NCBI GenBank assembly: GCA_903842855.1
Contig: CAIMNT010000208.1
Span: 1 to 7,453, forward strand
From: an uncultured Actinomycetes bacterium
GTDB lineage: Bacteria > Actinomycetota > Actinomycetes > Nanopelagicales > Nanopelagicaceae
Length of the DNA: 7,453 nucleotides
Direction of reading: 5' to 3'
A program made the translations under genes and the position numbers. The notes beneath the pieces are model-generated. The model did not search any database. It saw nothing but the letters and a program-made list of their open reading frames with translations, and was not told the DNA's origin. Within the stretch, counting starts at the first letter, position 1. Each line of letters starts with the position of its first letter. Positions 1-6,396 of this stretch are shown here, piece by piece.

Positions 1-443
1 CCAAACTCTGCGATCTCCTCCGAGAGTTTCATCAACAATCGGTAGCCCATCTCGGGACGAGTCTGTTCTCTTCCTTTGAACTGAACCGTTACCTTCACCT
101 TGTCTCCGCCTTTGAGAAAGCGCTCGATGTGAGCCTTCTTGGTCTCATAGTCATGAGGTTCAATCTTCAATCCAAAACGAATCTCTTTAACCACAATGTG
201 GGTCTGGTTCTGTCTCGCCTCACGGGCTTTTTGTGCGATCTCGTACTTGTACTTTCCGAAATCCATGATTTTGCAGACGGGCGGCTTGGCGTCGGGTGAG
301 ATCTCTACGAGATCTAGTCCTACCTCTTCTGCCATTTCAAGGGCAGTAGCGGTAGCTACGATTCCAACCTGCTCACCGGAAAAACCAATTAGACGAACTT
401 CCGAGGCTCGGATTCGATCATTGATTCTTTGTTCGGCGCTGAT
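1..443 (-). CDS. infC: Translation initiation factor IF-3 (partial, 3' end outside window)
   Basis: IF-3 binds the 30S subunit, keeps it apart from 50S and checks the start codon and initiator tRNA. The visible 147 codons cover the N-terminal domain (about residues 1-70, with the IF-3 signature KIMDFGKYKYE at 58-68), the basic linker (about 70-85) and most of the C-terminal domain (VVKEIRF at 84-90, then FKGREQTRPEMGYRLL at 122-137). About 30-40 C-terminal residues are cut off by the window edge. The start is read as ATC at 443-441, giving N-terminus ISAEQRINDRIR, the usual actinobacterial IF-3 beginning. An in-frame TAG at 458-456 closes the frame upstream, and no ATG, GTG or TTG occurs in frame before Met37 (335-333), which would remove half of the N-domain. 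An AGGA-type Shine-Dalgarno lies 6 nt before ATC. A rare start codon in infC is known from other bacteria, where it allows IF-3 to limit its own translation. Identity is certain and the start is strongly supported. Confidence 0.96.
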   Translation of the reverse strand, partial: MSAEQRINDRIRASEVRLIGFSGEQVGIVATATALEMAEEVGLDLVEISPDAKPPVCKIMDFGKYKYEIAQKAREARQNQTHIVVKEIRFGLKIEPHDYETKKAHIERFLKGGDKVKVTVQFKGREQTRPEMGYRLLMKLSEEIAEF

Positions 444-456
444 AACTCTTCCTCTC
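444..456 (-). promoter_or_regulatory. Ribosome binding site of infC that fixes the AUC start
   Basis: On the minus strand the 13 bases before the ATC codon read GAGAGGAAGAGTT. They contain GAGG and AGGA, with 6 nt between AGGA and the codon, a standard spacing. The stop TAG at 458-456 overlaps its first base, so translation must begin after it. This site, the absence of any usual start codon nearby and the conserved protein N-terminus together place initiation at ATC 443-441. Confidence 0.8.
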
Positions 457-490
457 TAGATAATTACTGACGCAAGAGAGTTAAGTCGCG

Positions 491-517
491 CAAAAATAGA
501 CCCACCAAAAAGGTGAG
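491..517 (-). terminator. Terminator-like hairpin in the infC leader (possible attenuator)
   Basis: On the minus strand CTCACC (517-512), a TTTTT loop and GGTGGG (506-501) form a 6-bp stem with one G-U pair, followed four bases later by five Ts (496-492). It lies about 50 nt before the infC start and more than 100 nt after the fabI stop. It could end fabI transcripts or attenuate infC transcription. The stem is short, so the strength is doubtful. Confidence 0.4.
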
Positions 518-531
518 CGTGTTCTTGACCA

Positions 532-570
532 ATCAGCCGAGGCCGATGAGGTGGGAGCGACAAACTCCAC
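532..570 (-). promoter_or_regulatory. Two upstream hairpins in the infC leader, with a competing arm
   Basis: On the minus strand GTGGAG (570-565) can pair with CTCCCAC (557-551) around a 7-nt loop, with one bulged C. Just downstream ATCGGC (547-542) and GCTGAT (537-532) form a 6-bp stem closed by the loop CTCG. The CCCACC inside the first hairpin (555-550) is also a perfect complement of GGTGGG (506-501), the 3' arm of the terminator-like hairpin, so two exclusive folds are possible. The complementarity is read directly from the sequence. A regulatory role is inferred. Confidence 0.35.
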
Positions 571-581
571 TTGATAGTCCA

Positions 582-611
582 AGGATACCCTGAGCCAGCC
601 TGAAGGGTGAA
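582..611 (-). promoter_or_regulatory. Candidate infC promoter
   Basis: On the minus strand TTCACC (611-606) and TATCCT (587-582) are separated by 18 nt. Each matches four of six bases of the TTGACA/TATAAT consensus, and TATCCT fits the actinobacterial TANNNT pattern. Transcription would start near 575, leaving a leader of about 130 nt that includes all three hairpins. The -35 lies just past the fabI stop codon. This is a pattern match only, and infC may instead be read through from fabI. Confidence 0.3.
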
Positions 612-621
612 ATCGGTGAGG

Positions 622-1392
622 TTAACCGCCGATGGCGTGCAGGCCCCCATCGACGTGGATGATCTCCCCCGTCGTCATTGGGAACCAATCCGAGAGCAGC
701 GCTACCGCGCCACGGGCTGCCGGCTCTGGATCGCCAAAATCCCACGAGAGCGGCGAGCGACCATTCCAGACCCTCTCGAACTCCTCAAAACCAGGGATCG
801 ATTTGGCGGCAATTGTGGTTATGGGGCCAGCTGCAATGAGATTAACCCGAATATTCTCACTCCCCAGGTCGCGAGCGAGGTATCGGTTGGCGGATTCGAG
901 CCCGGCCTTGGCAACGCCCATCCAGTCGTATTTTGGCCAGGCCACGGTCGCGTCAAAGGTGAGCCCCACGATGCTGGCACCAGATTCTGGATAGAGATCT
1001 CGAACGGCGATAGCTAGGGATTTATAGGAGAAGGTAGATGTGTGAAGCGCAATCGCTACATCTTCCCACTCGGTATTCAAAAAGTTTCCACCTAAAGCAG
1101 ATTGAGGCGCGAAACCGATGGAGTGAACAACACCATCGAGATGCGGCACGTGCTTCTTTACCTCGGAGGAGAGTGCGGCAAGGTGATCGGAGTTAGTTAC
1201 ATCGAGTTCGATTACTGGTGCAGGATGCGGCAGGCGTCCGGCAATGCGAGTGGTGAGACTGAGCCCTCGTCCAAATCCGGTAAGTACAACGTTGGCACCC
1301 TCCTCCTGAGCCAACTTGGCAATGTGGAAGGCAATGGAGCCATCGGTGATTACTCCCGTTACCAAGATGTTCTTGCCAGTTAATAGCGCCAT
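622..1392 (-). CDS. fabI: Enoyl-[acyl-carrier-protein] reductase (NADH), InhA-like
   Basis: This cytoplasmic enzyme reduces trans-2-enoyl-ACP to acyl-ACP, the last step of each round of type II fatty acid elongation. The 256-residue protein is a short-chain dehydrogenase fold of the FabI/InhA class. It has the divergent NAD-binding loop TGVITDGSIAFHIA (12-25), HSIGF (90-94), and the catalytic pair in YDWMGVAK with Tyr155 and Lys162. LLSDWFPMTTGEIIHVDGG (232-250) closes the fold. Sequence features follow mycobacterial InhA, but the substrate-binding segment after GPI (about 189-217) is roughly ten residues shorter, near the length in E. coli FabI. That suggests ordinary chain lengths and not mycolic precursors, which is inference. 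The ATG overlaps the fabG stop by one base (TAATG) and has no good Shine-Dalgarno at normal distance, so translation is probably coupled to fabG. Closest alternative name: inhA. Confidence 0.95.
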   Translation of the reverse strand: MALLTGKNILVTGVITDGSIAFHIAKLAQEEGANVVLTGFGRGLSLTTRIAGRLPHPAPVIELDVTNSDHLAALSSEVKKHVPHLDGVVHSIGFAPQSALGGNFLNTEWEDVAIALHTSTFSYKSLAIAVRDLYPESGASIVGLTFDATVAWPKYDWMGVAKAGLESANRYLARDLGSENIRVNLIAAGPITTIAAKSIPGFEEFERVWNGRSPLSWDFGDPEPAARGAVALLSDWFPMTTGEIIHVDGGLHAIGG

Positions 1393-2114
1393 TAGTGACC
1401 CATACCCATTCCTCCGTCGACCGGAATAACTGCTCCTGTGATGTAACTCGCCTCTGGAGAGGCGACGAATTTAACGACTTCGGCTATCTCTTCGGGAGAA
1501 CAGAATCTCCCCAGAGGGATTGCTGCAACATACTTTTCACGCAAAGTCTCACTCAACGTCGAGGTCATATCTGTCTCAACAAATCCAGGCGCAATAACAT
1601 TAAAGGTAACTCCGCGAGAGCCATATTCTCGGGCTAATGAACGTGCCATACCAATTAATCCACTCTTGGTTGATGCGTAGTTAGCCTGACCGGCCGAACC
1701 CATGAGACCCACTACCGAGCCAATAAGAATGACTCTCCCACTTCGCTTCTTCACCATTGGTGAGATCGACTTCTGTACCGTTCTAAACGTTCCGGTGAGG
1801 TTGGTCTCCACCACCGAGATGAAATCTTCTTCGCTCATGCGCATTGTCAGCCCATCGCGAGTTACACCAGCATTTGCCACAAGCACATCTACAGATCCAT
1901 ATGTGGCCTCTATCTCAGCGAAGGCAGCGTTCACACTCTCTTGGCTAGTTACATCCATCTGAACACCGACTAAACCATCGGGTGCTGCGCCGCTGCGGTA
2001 GGAGACAATAACTAGGTCTCCTAGCTTGGCAAATGTTCGGGCAATCGCCAGACCTATTCCCCTGTTGCCCCCTGTCACAAAAACGATTCGTGGGCTCACT
2101 GGTGATGAAGTCAT
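1392..2114 (-). CDS. fabG: 3-oxoacyl-[acyl-carrier-protein] reductase, MabA/FabG1-like
   Basis: FabG reduces 3-ketoacyl-ACP to 3-hydroxyacyl-ACP with NADPH, the first reduction in type II fatty acid elongation. The 240-residue protein has a classical short-chain dehydrogenase layout: cofactor loop TGGNRGIG (14-21), Asp54 in the DV pair, NAG (81-83), and the catalytic set Asn105, Ser133, Tyr146, Lys150 (IGSV, then YASTK). The C-terminus YITGAVIPVDGGMGMGH is nearly that of mycobacterial MabA. It is the first gene of a two-gene unit with fabI, joined by TAATG, the same arrangement as mabA-inhA. The ATG at 2114 has no Shine-Dalgarno; instead a TAATCT box ends six bases upstream, indicating a leaderless mRNA starting at or beside the initiation codon. 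Confidence 0.96.
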   Translation of the reverse strand: MTSSPVSPRIVFVTGGNRGIGLAIARTFAKLGDLVIVSYRSGAAPDGLVGVQMDVTSQESVNAAFAEIEATYGSVDVLVANAGVTRDGLTMRMSEEDFISVVETNLTGTFRTVQKSISPMVKKRSGRVILIGSVVGLMGSAGQANYASTKSGLIGMARSLAREYGSRGVTFNVIAPGFVETDMTSTLSETLREKYVAAIPLGRFCSPEEIAEVVKFVASPEASYITGAVIPVDGGMGMGH

Positions 2115-2120
2115 GGGAGC

Positions 2121-2149
2121 AGATTAGCCACTACTCATGCGTACTTAAA
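2121..2149 (-). promoter_or_regulatory. Leaderless promoter of fabG-fabI
   Basis: On the minus strand TAATCT (2126-2121) fits the TANNNT -10 consensus of actinobacterial housekeeping promoters. TTTAAG (2149-2144) sits 17 nt upstream as a weak -35 (three of six matches to TTGACA). Exactly six bases, GCTCCC, separate the -10 from ATG, so transcription should begin at or within a base of the start codon. No ribosome binding site is present, in agreement with leaderless translation. Confidence 0.6.
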
Positions 2150-2174
2150 AGAGGCGCGAATTAATCGCCAGCCG

Positions 2175-2180
2175 TAGGCT
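2175..2180 (+). promoter_or_regulatory. Leaderless -10 box of the DUF3099 gene
   Basis: TAGGCT fits TANNNT and is a common -10 form in actinobacterial genes. It is followed by six bases, TACGCC, and then the GTG start, so the mRNA should begin at the start codon. There is no Shine-Dalgarno and no recognisable -35 at 17-18 nt upstream. The arrangement mirrors that of fabG on the other strand. Confidence 0.55.
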
Positions 2181-2186
2181 TACGCC

Positions 2187-2486
2187 GTGAGCCGCCGCAG
2201 AGATCAGATCAATAAGAAATCTGATGTAGTCGTTATAACTAACGCTCAATCTGGGCTTTCGGATGAGCAACGTGGCAGGCAGCGTCGCTATTTCTACTCG
2301 ATGATGCTGCGAACAGCTTGCTTCATCTCGACCATCTTCTTACCCAATCCATACCGTTGGTTCGCTATGGCAGGGGCGGTCTTTCTTCCGTACATCGCCG
2401 TCGTGATTGCAAATGCTGGACGTGAAACCATAACTGGCAAGAACGCCATTATGCGCGATCAGCGCTTACAAATTACAGATAACTAA
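2187..2486 (+). CDS. Small DUF3099 family membrane protein
   Basis: This 99-residue protein matches the actinobacterial DUF3099 family from memory: a polar N-terminus with VVITNAQSGLSDEQRGRQRR (14-33), a first hydrophobic segment (about 38-52), a short loop, a second segment ending LPYIAVVIANAGRE (67-80), and a polar tail of about 20 residues. It should be a two-helix inner-membrane protein with both ends probably on the cytoplasmic side, since the N-terminal flank is rich in Arg. The family has no known function that I can state. The GTG at 2187 is chosen because translation in this frame gives the family N-terminus and a TAGGCT box lies six bases upstream. It is divergent from fabG and convergent with the ABC exporter; its TAA directly abuts the exporter stop codon with no base between. 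Confidence 0.85.
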   Translation: MSRRRDQINKKSDVVVITNAQSGLSDEQRGRQRRYFYSMMLRTACFISTIFLPNPYRWFAMAGAVFLPYIAVVIANAGRETITGKNAIMRDQRLQITDN

Positions 2487-2498
2487 TTAAATAGCGCT
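2461..2498. terminator. Symmetric hairpin over two convergent stop codons
   Basis: AGCGCT occurs at 2461-2466 and 2493-2498. Being self-complementary, the two copies can pair as outer arms. Inside, AATTA (2471-2475) pairs with TAATT (2484-2488) around the 8-nt loop CAGATAAC. Both stems share the same centre, 2479.5, with a 4-by-4 internal loop between them. The inner arm contains the DUF3099 stop TAA (2484-2486) and part of the exporter stop (2489-2487). It could act as a weak bidirectional terminator or mRNA 3'-end structure, but there is no T tract on either side. Confidence 0.35.
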
Positions 2499-4370
2499 AC
2501 TTAATACCTGTCTCTGATAAAGATCAAAGTAAAGCCCTCCGAGTGCGACGAGCTCTTCATGGGTTCCACGTTCCACAATAAATCCTCCATCAAGCACCAA
2601 TATCTGATCTGCTTTTTGAATTGTAGATAGTCGGTGGGCGATCACAATGCTGGTTCGACCTTCTAGCGCAACTTCAAGAGCAGATTGAACGAGCGCCTCA
2701 TTTTCAGAATCCAGGTGAGCAGTCGCTTCATCGAGAATGACGATACTCGGAGATTTAAGCAAAAGTCTGGCGATGGCGAGTCTTTGCTTCTCTCCACCAC
2801 TGAGGCGATGGCCCCGCTCTCCTACGATTGTCTCTAAGCCATTGGGAAGGCTCGCTATAAAGTTCCAAATCTGAGCTGCCTCACAAGCAGCTTGAATCTC
2901 GGAGAACGTTGCATCGCTCTTGGCATATCGCAGGTTGGCTTCAATCGAATCATGGAACATATGGGAATCCTGAGTGACGACTCCTATCTCATTTCGCAGC
3001 GATGACAGAGTGATCTCGCGAACGTCCACACCTGCCACTTTGATACTTCCTCGAGTGACATCGTATAGGCGCGGAACAAGTCCGGAGATAGTGCTCTTTC
3101 CAGCTCCAGATGGACCAACTATTGCTGTAAAAGATCCTGGTTCGCAGAAGAACGAGATATCTTGAAGCACAATTCCGGAATCAACCATCTCTAACTTAGC
3201 TGCCAATTCCAGCGATGCTAAGGAGATTTCACTCGCTTTAGGATATGCGAATTGCACATGATCAAACTCGATCGAAGGTCGAGCATCTTGGATAGGCGCG
3301 GCCAGTGCCTTGTCATGAACCATGGGCTGCAGATCTAAAACTTCGAAGACTCGCTCGAAAGAGACGAGAGCGGTCATCACATCTACCCTTACATTTGAAA
3401 GCGATGTAAGTGGACCGTAGAGACGAGCGAGGAGCGTTGTTATCGCAAGAAGAGATCCAACTGTGATCGCCCCTGAGATAGCAAGGTGTCCTCCGATTCC
3501 ATATGCCAAGGCAGTTGCTAAGGCAGCGATAGTTGTAATAGTCATGAAGAAGATGCGATTGAGCATCGCGGTTTGAATTCCAATATCGGCCACACGTCTT
3601 GCCTTCACCCTGAAGCTTTCGTGCTCACGGGTTGGTTTTCCATAAAGAGTGACCAGTAAGGCGCCGGATACATTAAATCTCTCAGACATCGTTGAAGCCA
3701 TCTCGGCGTTGAGGTTGAAGGATGCCAACGTCAAGCTTTGAATCTTTTTGCCAACCCATTTGGTCGGAATGAGGAAGAGTGGAAGCAGTGCGAGTGAGGC
3801 GAGAGTGATCTGCCAGGAGAGGGTCGCCATTGCCGCAGCGACTAATGTGAGCGTCAAAATATTGCTCAAGACCCCAGAGAGCGTGTTCGTAAATGCGTTT
3901 TGGGCACCCATCACATCCGAGTTAATACGCGAGATGAGCGCGCCAGTCTGGGTCCGGGTGAAGAATGCGATTGATTGCTTTTGAATATGTGAGAAGACCT
4001 GAGTGCGCATCTCGTAGATCAAACCCTCACCAATGCGAGAGGAGAACCAGCGCGATATCATACTTACTCCGGTATCAAGTATGGCGATAAGGCCAACTAT
4101 CAGAGCTAACTCCGTGACAACCCGACCATTGCGAGGAATTACTCCCTTATCAATGAGATTTTTTAGAAGAAGCGGAGATGCCACCGTTAAAAAAGAATCT
4201 GCAATGATGGTCAAGAGAAATATAAAGAGATAAAACTTAAATGGCTCTGCGAAACTCCAGATGCGTTTTAAGGTTCCTGGCTTCAACTTAATATCTTTAA
4301 CCGCAGGGTCGCGAGTCAAAGAGCGCATCGCTGAGTGTGCGCCACCACCACCGCGTGCGGCCATCGACAT
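2487..4370 (-). CDS. ABC exporter half-transporter, fused membrane and ATPase domains (MsbA-like)
   Basis: This 627-residue protein would work as a dimer in the inner membrane, using ATP to export a lipid, drug or peptide; the substrate cannot be read from the sequence. The membrane domain has about six helices (near 47-69, 86-106, 165-183, 187-206, 271-292, 298-316). The ATPase domain has Walker A GPSGAGKS (419-426), Q-loop Gln467, signature LSGGE (523-527), Walker B IVILDE (543-548) with catalytic Glu548, and His579. All catalytic residues are present. An extra stretch of about 20 residues, including EISLASLELA (381-390), lies before the first core strands; related actinobacterial exporters carry a similar one. 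The Gly-rich cytoplasmic N-terminus also fits that group. ATG 4370 follows AGGA by 6 nt. It begins 19 nt after sufT, so it is probably the last gene of the suf operon, though a role in Fe-S assembly is not evident. Confidence 0.92.
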   Translation of the reverse strand: MSMAARGGGGAHSAMRSLTRDPAVKDIKLKPGTLKRIWSFAEPFKFYLFIFLLTIIADSFLTVASPLLLKNLIDKGVIPRNGRVVTELALIVGLIAILDTGVSMISRWFSSRIGEGLIYEMRTQVFSHIQKQSIAFFTRTQTGALISRINSDVMGAQNAFTNTLSGVLSNILTLTLVAAAMATLSWQITLASLALLPLFLIPTKWVGKKIQSLTLASFNLNAEMASTMSERFNVSGALLVTLYGKPTREHESFRVKARRVADIGIQTAMLNRIFFMTITTIAALATALAYGIGGHLAISGAITVGSLLAITTLLARLYGPLTSLSNVRVDVMTALVSFERVFEVLDLQPMVHDKALAAPIQDARPSIEFDHVQFAYPKASEISLASLELAAKLEMVDSGIVLQDISFFCEPGSFTAIVGPSGAGKSTISGLVPRLYDVTRGSIKVAGVDVREITLSSLRNEIGVVTQDSHMFHDSIEANLRYAKSDATFSEIQAACEAAQIWNFIASLPNGLETIVGERGHRLSGGEKQRLAIARLLLKSPSIVILDEATAHLDSENEALVQSALEVALEGRTSIVIAHRLSTIQKADQILVLDGGFIVERGTHEELVALGGLYFDLYQRQVLSSAI

Positions 4371-4389
4371 AATTAATCCTTAATAAGAG

Positions 4390-4710
4390 TTAGACGTTAA
4401 AACCGATGGCGCGTAATTGCTCGCGCCCATCATCGGTGATCTTGTTTGGACCCCACGGTGGCATCCAGACCCAATTTATATGCACATCAGATGTGATGTC
4501 TGCTAGAACTTGGCGAGCCTGATCTTCAATGACATCTTGCAGTGGGCAAGCGGCCGACGTGAGGGTCATAGAGAGGACGGCGATATTCTCTTCACTTACG
4601 CTCATCTCATATACCAAGCCCAGGTCGACAACATTGATACCTAACTCGGGATCTATGACATCTTTAAGCGCCTCGGTGACTTCATCGAGTGTTGCAAGCT
4701 GTTGACTCAT
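4390..4710 (-). CDS. sufT: SufT, MIP18-family iron-sulfur cluster assembly factor
   Basis: SufT belongs to the MIP18/DUF59 family, which helps mature or maintain Fe-S proteins, probably at the transfer stage in the cytoplasm. The 106-residue protein is a single domain with the family motif DPELGINVVDLGLVY (20-34), and TSAACPLQDVIEDQ (51-64) with the conserved Cys55 proposed to bind or pass clusters. WMPPWGPNKI (82-91) is the usual C-terminal motif. It overlaps sufU by four bases (ATGA at 4710-4707), and GGAG lies 7 nt before the ATG, so it is translated with sufU. In mycobacteria the same gene also closes the suf operon. No unusual features. Confidence 0.93.
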   Translation of the reverse strand: MSQQLATLDEVTEALKDVIDPELGINVVDLGLVYEMSVSEENIAVLSMTLTSAACPLQDVIEDQARQVLADITSDVHINWVWMPPWGPNKITDDGREQLRAIGFNV

Positions 4711-5144
4711 AGTTCTGCTCCATTCTGAATTGCCGCGTCTTTAAAAGCCATCCAACTCAACAAGGCACACTTTACTCGTGCCGGAAACTTCGATACGCCA
4801 GCTAGAGCTATGGCATCCTCAAGGATATCTTCATCCCCACTGATAGCACCTTTGCTCTGCATGAGTTCCGTGAACTCTTTGAGTGCGACCTGCGCAGTCG
4901 CCACTGGCTTTCCATCTACCAGATCGCTCATGATGGAGGCGCTGGCTTGGGAGATAGAACAGCCCACCCCATCCCAAATTAAATCTCTTACGATCCCGTC
5001 CTTAATGTCAAGGCTAAGTGTTATCTCATCACCACAGTTAGGGTTGACATGGTGAACTTGAATTGCACCCGTTGGAACTCCTTTGTGATGCGGCTTCTTG
5101 TAATGATCAAGGATTACCTCTTGATAGAGTGAGTCAAGTTCCAT
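4707..5144 (-). CDS. sufU: SufU, zinc-dependent sulfur acceptor of SufS
   Basis: SufU accepts persulfide sulfur from SufS and passes it towards the SufBCD scaffold; zinc in SufU opens the SufS active site by ligand exchange. From the chosen ATG the protein has 145 residues, beginning MELDSLYQEVILDHYKKP. The zinc ligands are visible as NCGDE (Cys37, Asp39), GCSISQAS (Cys62) and RVKCALL (Cys126). The 18-20 residue insertion typical of SufU compared with IscU is present before the last Cys. The frame is open to a TTG at 5156, but ATG 5144 is preferred: it overlaps the sufS stop as TAATG, has GGAA upstream at 7-8 nt and gives the normal family N-terminus, whereas the TTG has no Shine-Dalgarno. 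Translation is coupled to sufS. Confidence 0.94.
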   Translation of the reverse strand: MELDSLYQEVILDHYKKPHHKGVPTGAIQVHHVNPNCGDEITLSLDIKDGIVRDLIWDGVGCSISQASASIMSDLVDGKPVATAQVALKEFTELMQSKGAISGDEDILEDAIALAGVSKFPARVKCALLSWMAFKDAAIQNGAEL

Positions 5145-6394
5145 TAACGTTTCCAAAAATAATCGCGAGCACCAATAACGGATTCAATTAATACATCGAC
5201 ATCTGAAAAATCATTGTAGAGGTAGAAGGAGGCGCGAGTGGTTCCAGTTAAACCAAGTTTTCTAATGAGGGGCCAGGCACAATGATGGCCGGTGCGAACT
5301 GCGACACCGTACTGATCCATAACCTGACCGACATCATGGGGATGTAAGCCATCGATAGTAAATGAGATCACTCCCCCGCGGTTTGTGATCCCTTGGGGTC
5401 CAACAATCTTGACTCCTTCGATCTCTTTAAGTCCCGCAAGGGCATACTCAGTTAATGACAACTCCCATTGGTGAATTTTGGCCAGTCCCACATTAGAAAG
5501 GTAATCGAGAGCGGTTGCAAGTCCCACTGCTTGAGCCATGTTGGGCACGCCTGCTTCGAAGCGCTTTGGAACCGGCGCCCACGTTGACTCAGTCATTGTG
5601 ACCGTCTCAATCATCGAACCACCGTAAAGGAAAGGTTCCATCTGATCGAGGAGTTCTATGCGTCCCCAAAGCACCCCGATACCGGTTGGACCGAGAGCCT
5701 TGTGACCCGAGAAGACAATGAAGTCGACTACGAGTGCTTGAAGATCCACGACTTGATGAGGTACCGATTGACATCCATCCAGCACTACGACTGCACCGAC
5801 TGCGTGAGCTGCCGTAACTATAGGAGCTAAATCTGGAACCGAACCTAAGACATTGGATTGATGGGTGATTGCAACAACCTTGGTTTTAGGCGTGATGATC
5901 TGATCCACATTTGTGAGATCGAGCGACCCATCCTCATTCATGGAGAACCATTTGAGCGTGGCGCCAGTTCGCTGCGCCAATTGCTGCCACGGCAAGAGAT
6001 TTGCGTGGTGCTCCAACTCGGATACTACTATCTCATCACCAGCACCGATATGTAGCGCACCCTTGCTGCGCTCGAAAGAGACTGCCAATAAATTCAAACT
6101 CTCCGTTGCGCTCTTAGTGAAAATAACTTCATCTGCGCTAACACCTAGGAAGCCGGCCACTTTCAGACGCGCACCTTCATACGCCTCGCTAGCGCGTTCA
6201 GCTAGGTAATAGCTCCCGCGATGAACCGCTGCGTTGTTGGTCGCGTAAAAATTGCTCTCCGCATCTAGAACCTGAATGGGTTTCTGACTCGTTGCGCCAC
6301 TATCAAGAAAGACCAGTCGTTTGCCACCACGCATGGGCTCTTGAAAAATGGGAAAGTCGCGCTTAATAGCGGCAACATCGAGTAGAGAATCCAT
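5144..6394 (-). CDS. sufS: SufS, group II cysteine desulfurase
   Basis: SufS is a pyridoxal-phosphate enzyme that converts L-cysteine to L-alanine and holds the sulfur as a persulfide for SufU. The 416-residue protein is full length for the family. It shows FLDSGATSQKP (29-39), ELEHHANLLPW (126-136) with the PLP-stacking His, the cofactor lysine in FSGHKALGPTGIG (Lys232), the RFEAGVPN segment (278-285) and the active-site Cys372 in RTGHHCAWP. RASFYLYND (387-395) completes the PLP site. The short loop around Cys372 marks group II enzymes, which need a SufU or SufE partner, in agreement with sufU directly downstream. Its ATG follows the sufC stop by 2 nt and lacks a clear Shine-Dalgarno at normal spacing, so it probably depends on coupling to sufC. 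Confidence 0.96.
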   Translation of the reverse strand: MDSLLDVAAIKRDFPIFQEPMRGGKRLVFLDSGATSQKPIQVLDAESNFYATNNAAVHRGSYYLAERASEAYEGARLKVAGFLGVSADEVIFTKSATESLNLLAVSFERSKGALHIGAGDEIVVSELEHHANLLPWQQLAQRTGATLKWFSMNEDGSLDLTNVDQIITPKTKVVAITHQSNVLGSVPDLAPIVTAAHAVGAVVVLDGCQSVPHQVVDLQALVVDFIVFSGHKALGPTGIGVLWGRIELLDQMEPFLYGGSMIETVTMTESTWAPVPKRFEAGVPNMAQAVGLATALDYLSNVGLAKIHQWELSLTEYALAGLKEIEGVKIVGPQGITNRGGVISFTIDGLHPHDVGQVMDQYGVAVRTGHHCAWPLIRKLGLTGTTRASFYLYNDFSDVDVLIESVIGARDYFWKR

Positions 6395-6396
6395 AT

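Noticed and set aside
196..459. Open frame of 87 codons on the plus strand opposite infC
   Set aside because: It lies antisense to the conserved IF-3 gene, resembles no family I know and has no ribosome binding site; it is a shadow frame.
456..745. Two minus-strand open frames of 64 and 70 codons in and beside the infC leader
   Set aside because: They overlap fabI codons or the structured leader in other frames, show no family resemblance and have no convincing start signals, so a leader peptide is not supported.
607..1017. Overlapping plus-strand open frames of 136 and 120 codons opposite fabI
   Set aside because: The minus strand encodes a complete FabI with all catalytic residues. The antisense frames have low-complexity, family-free translations.
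2487..4370. Possible mobile element or recent gene transfer around the exporter
   Set aside because: No transposase, terminal repeats or composition change is visible, and the gene sits in a tight operon with a normal ribosome binding site.
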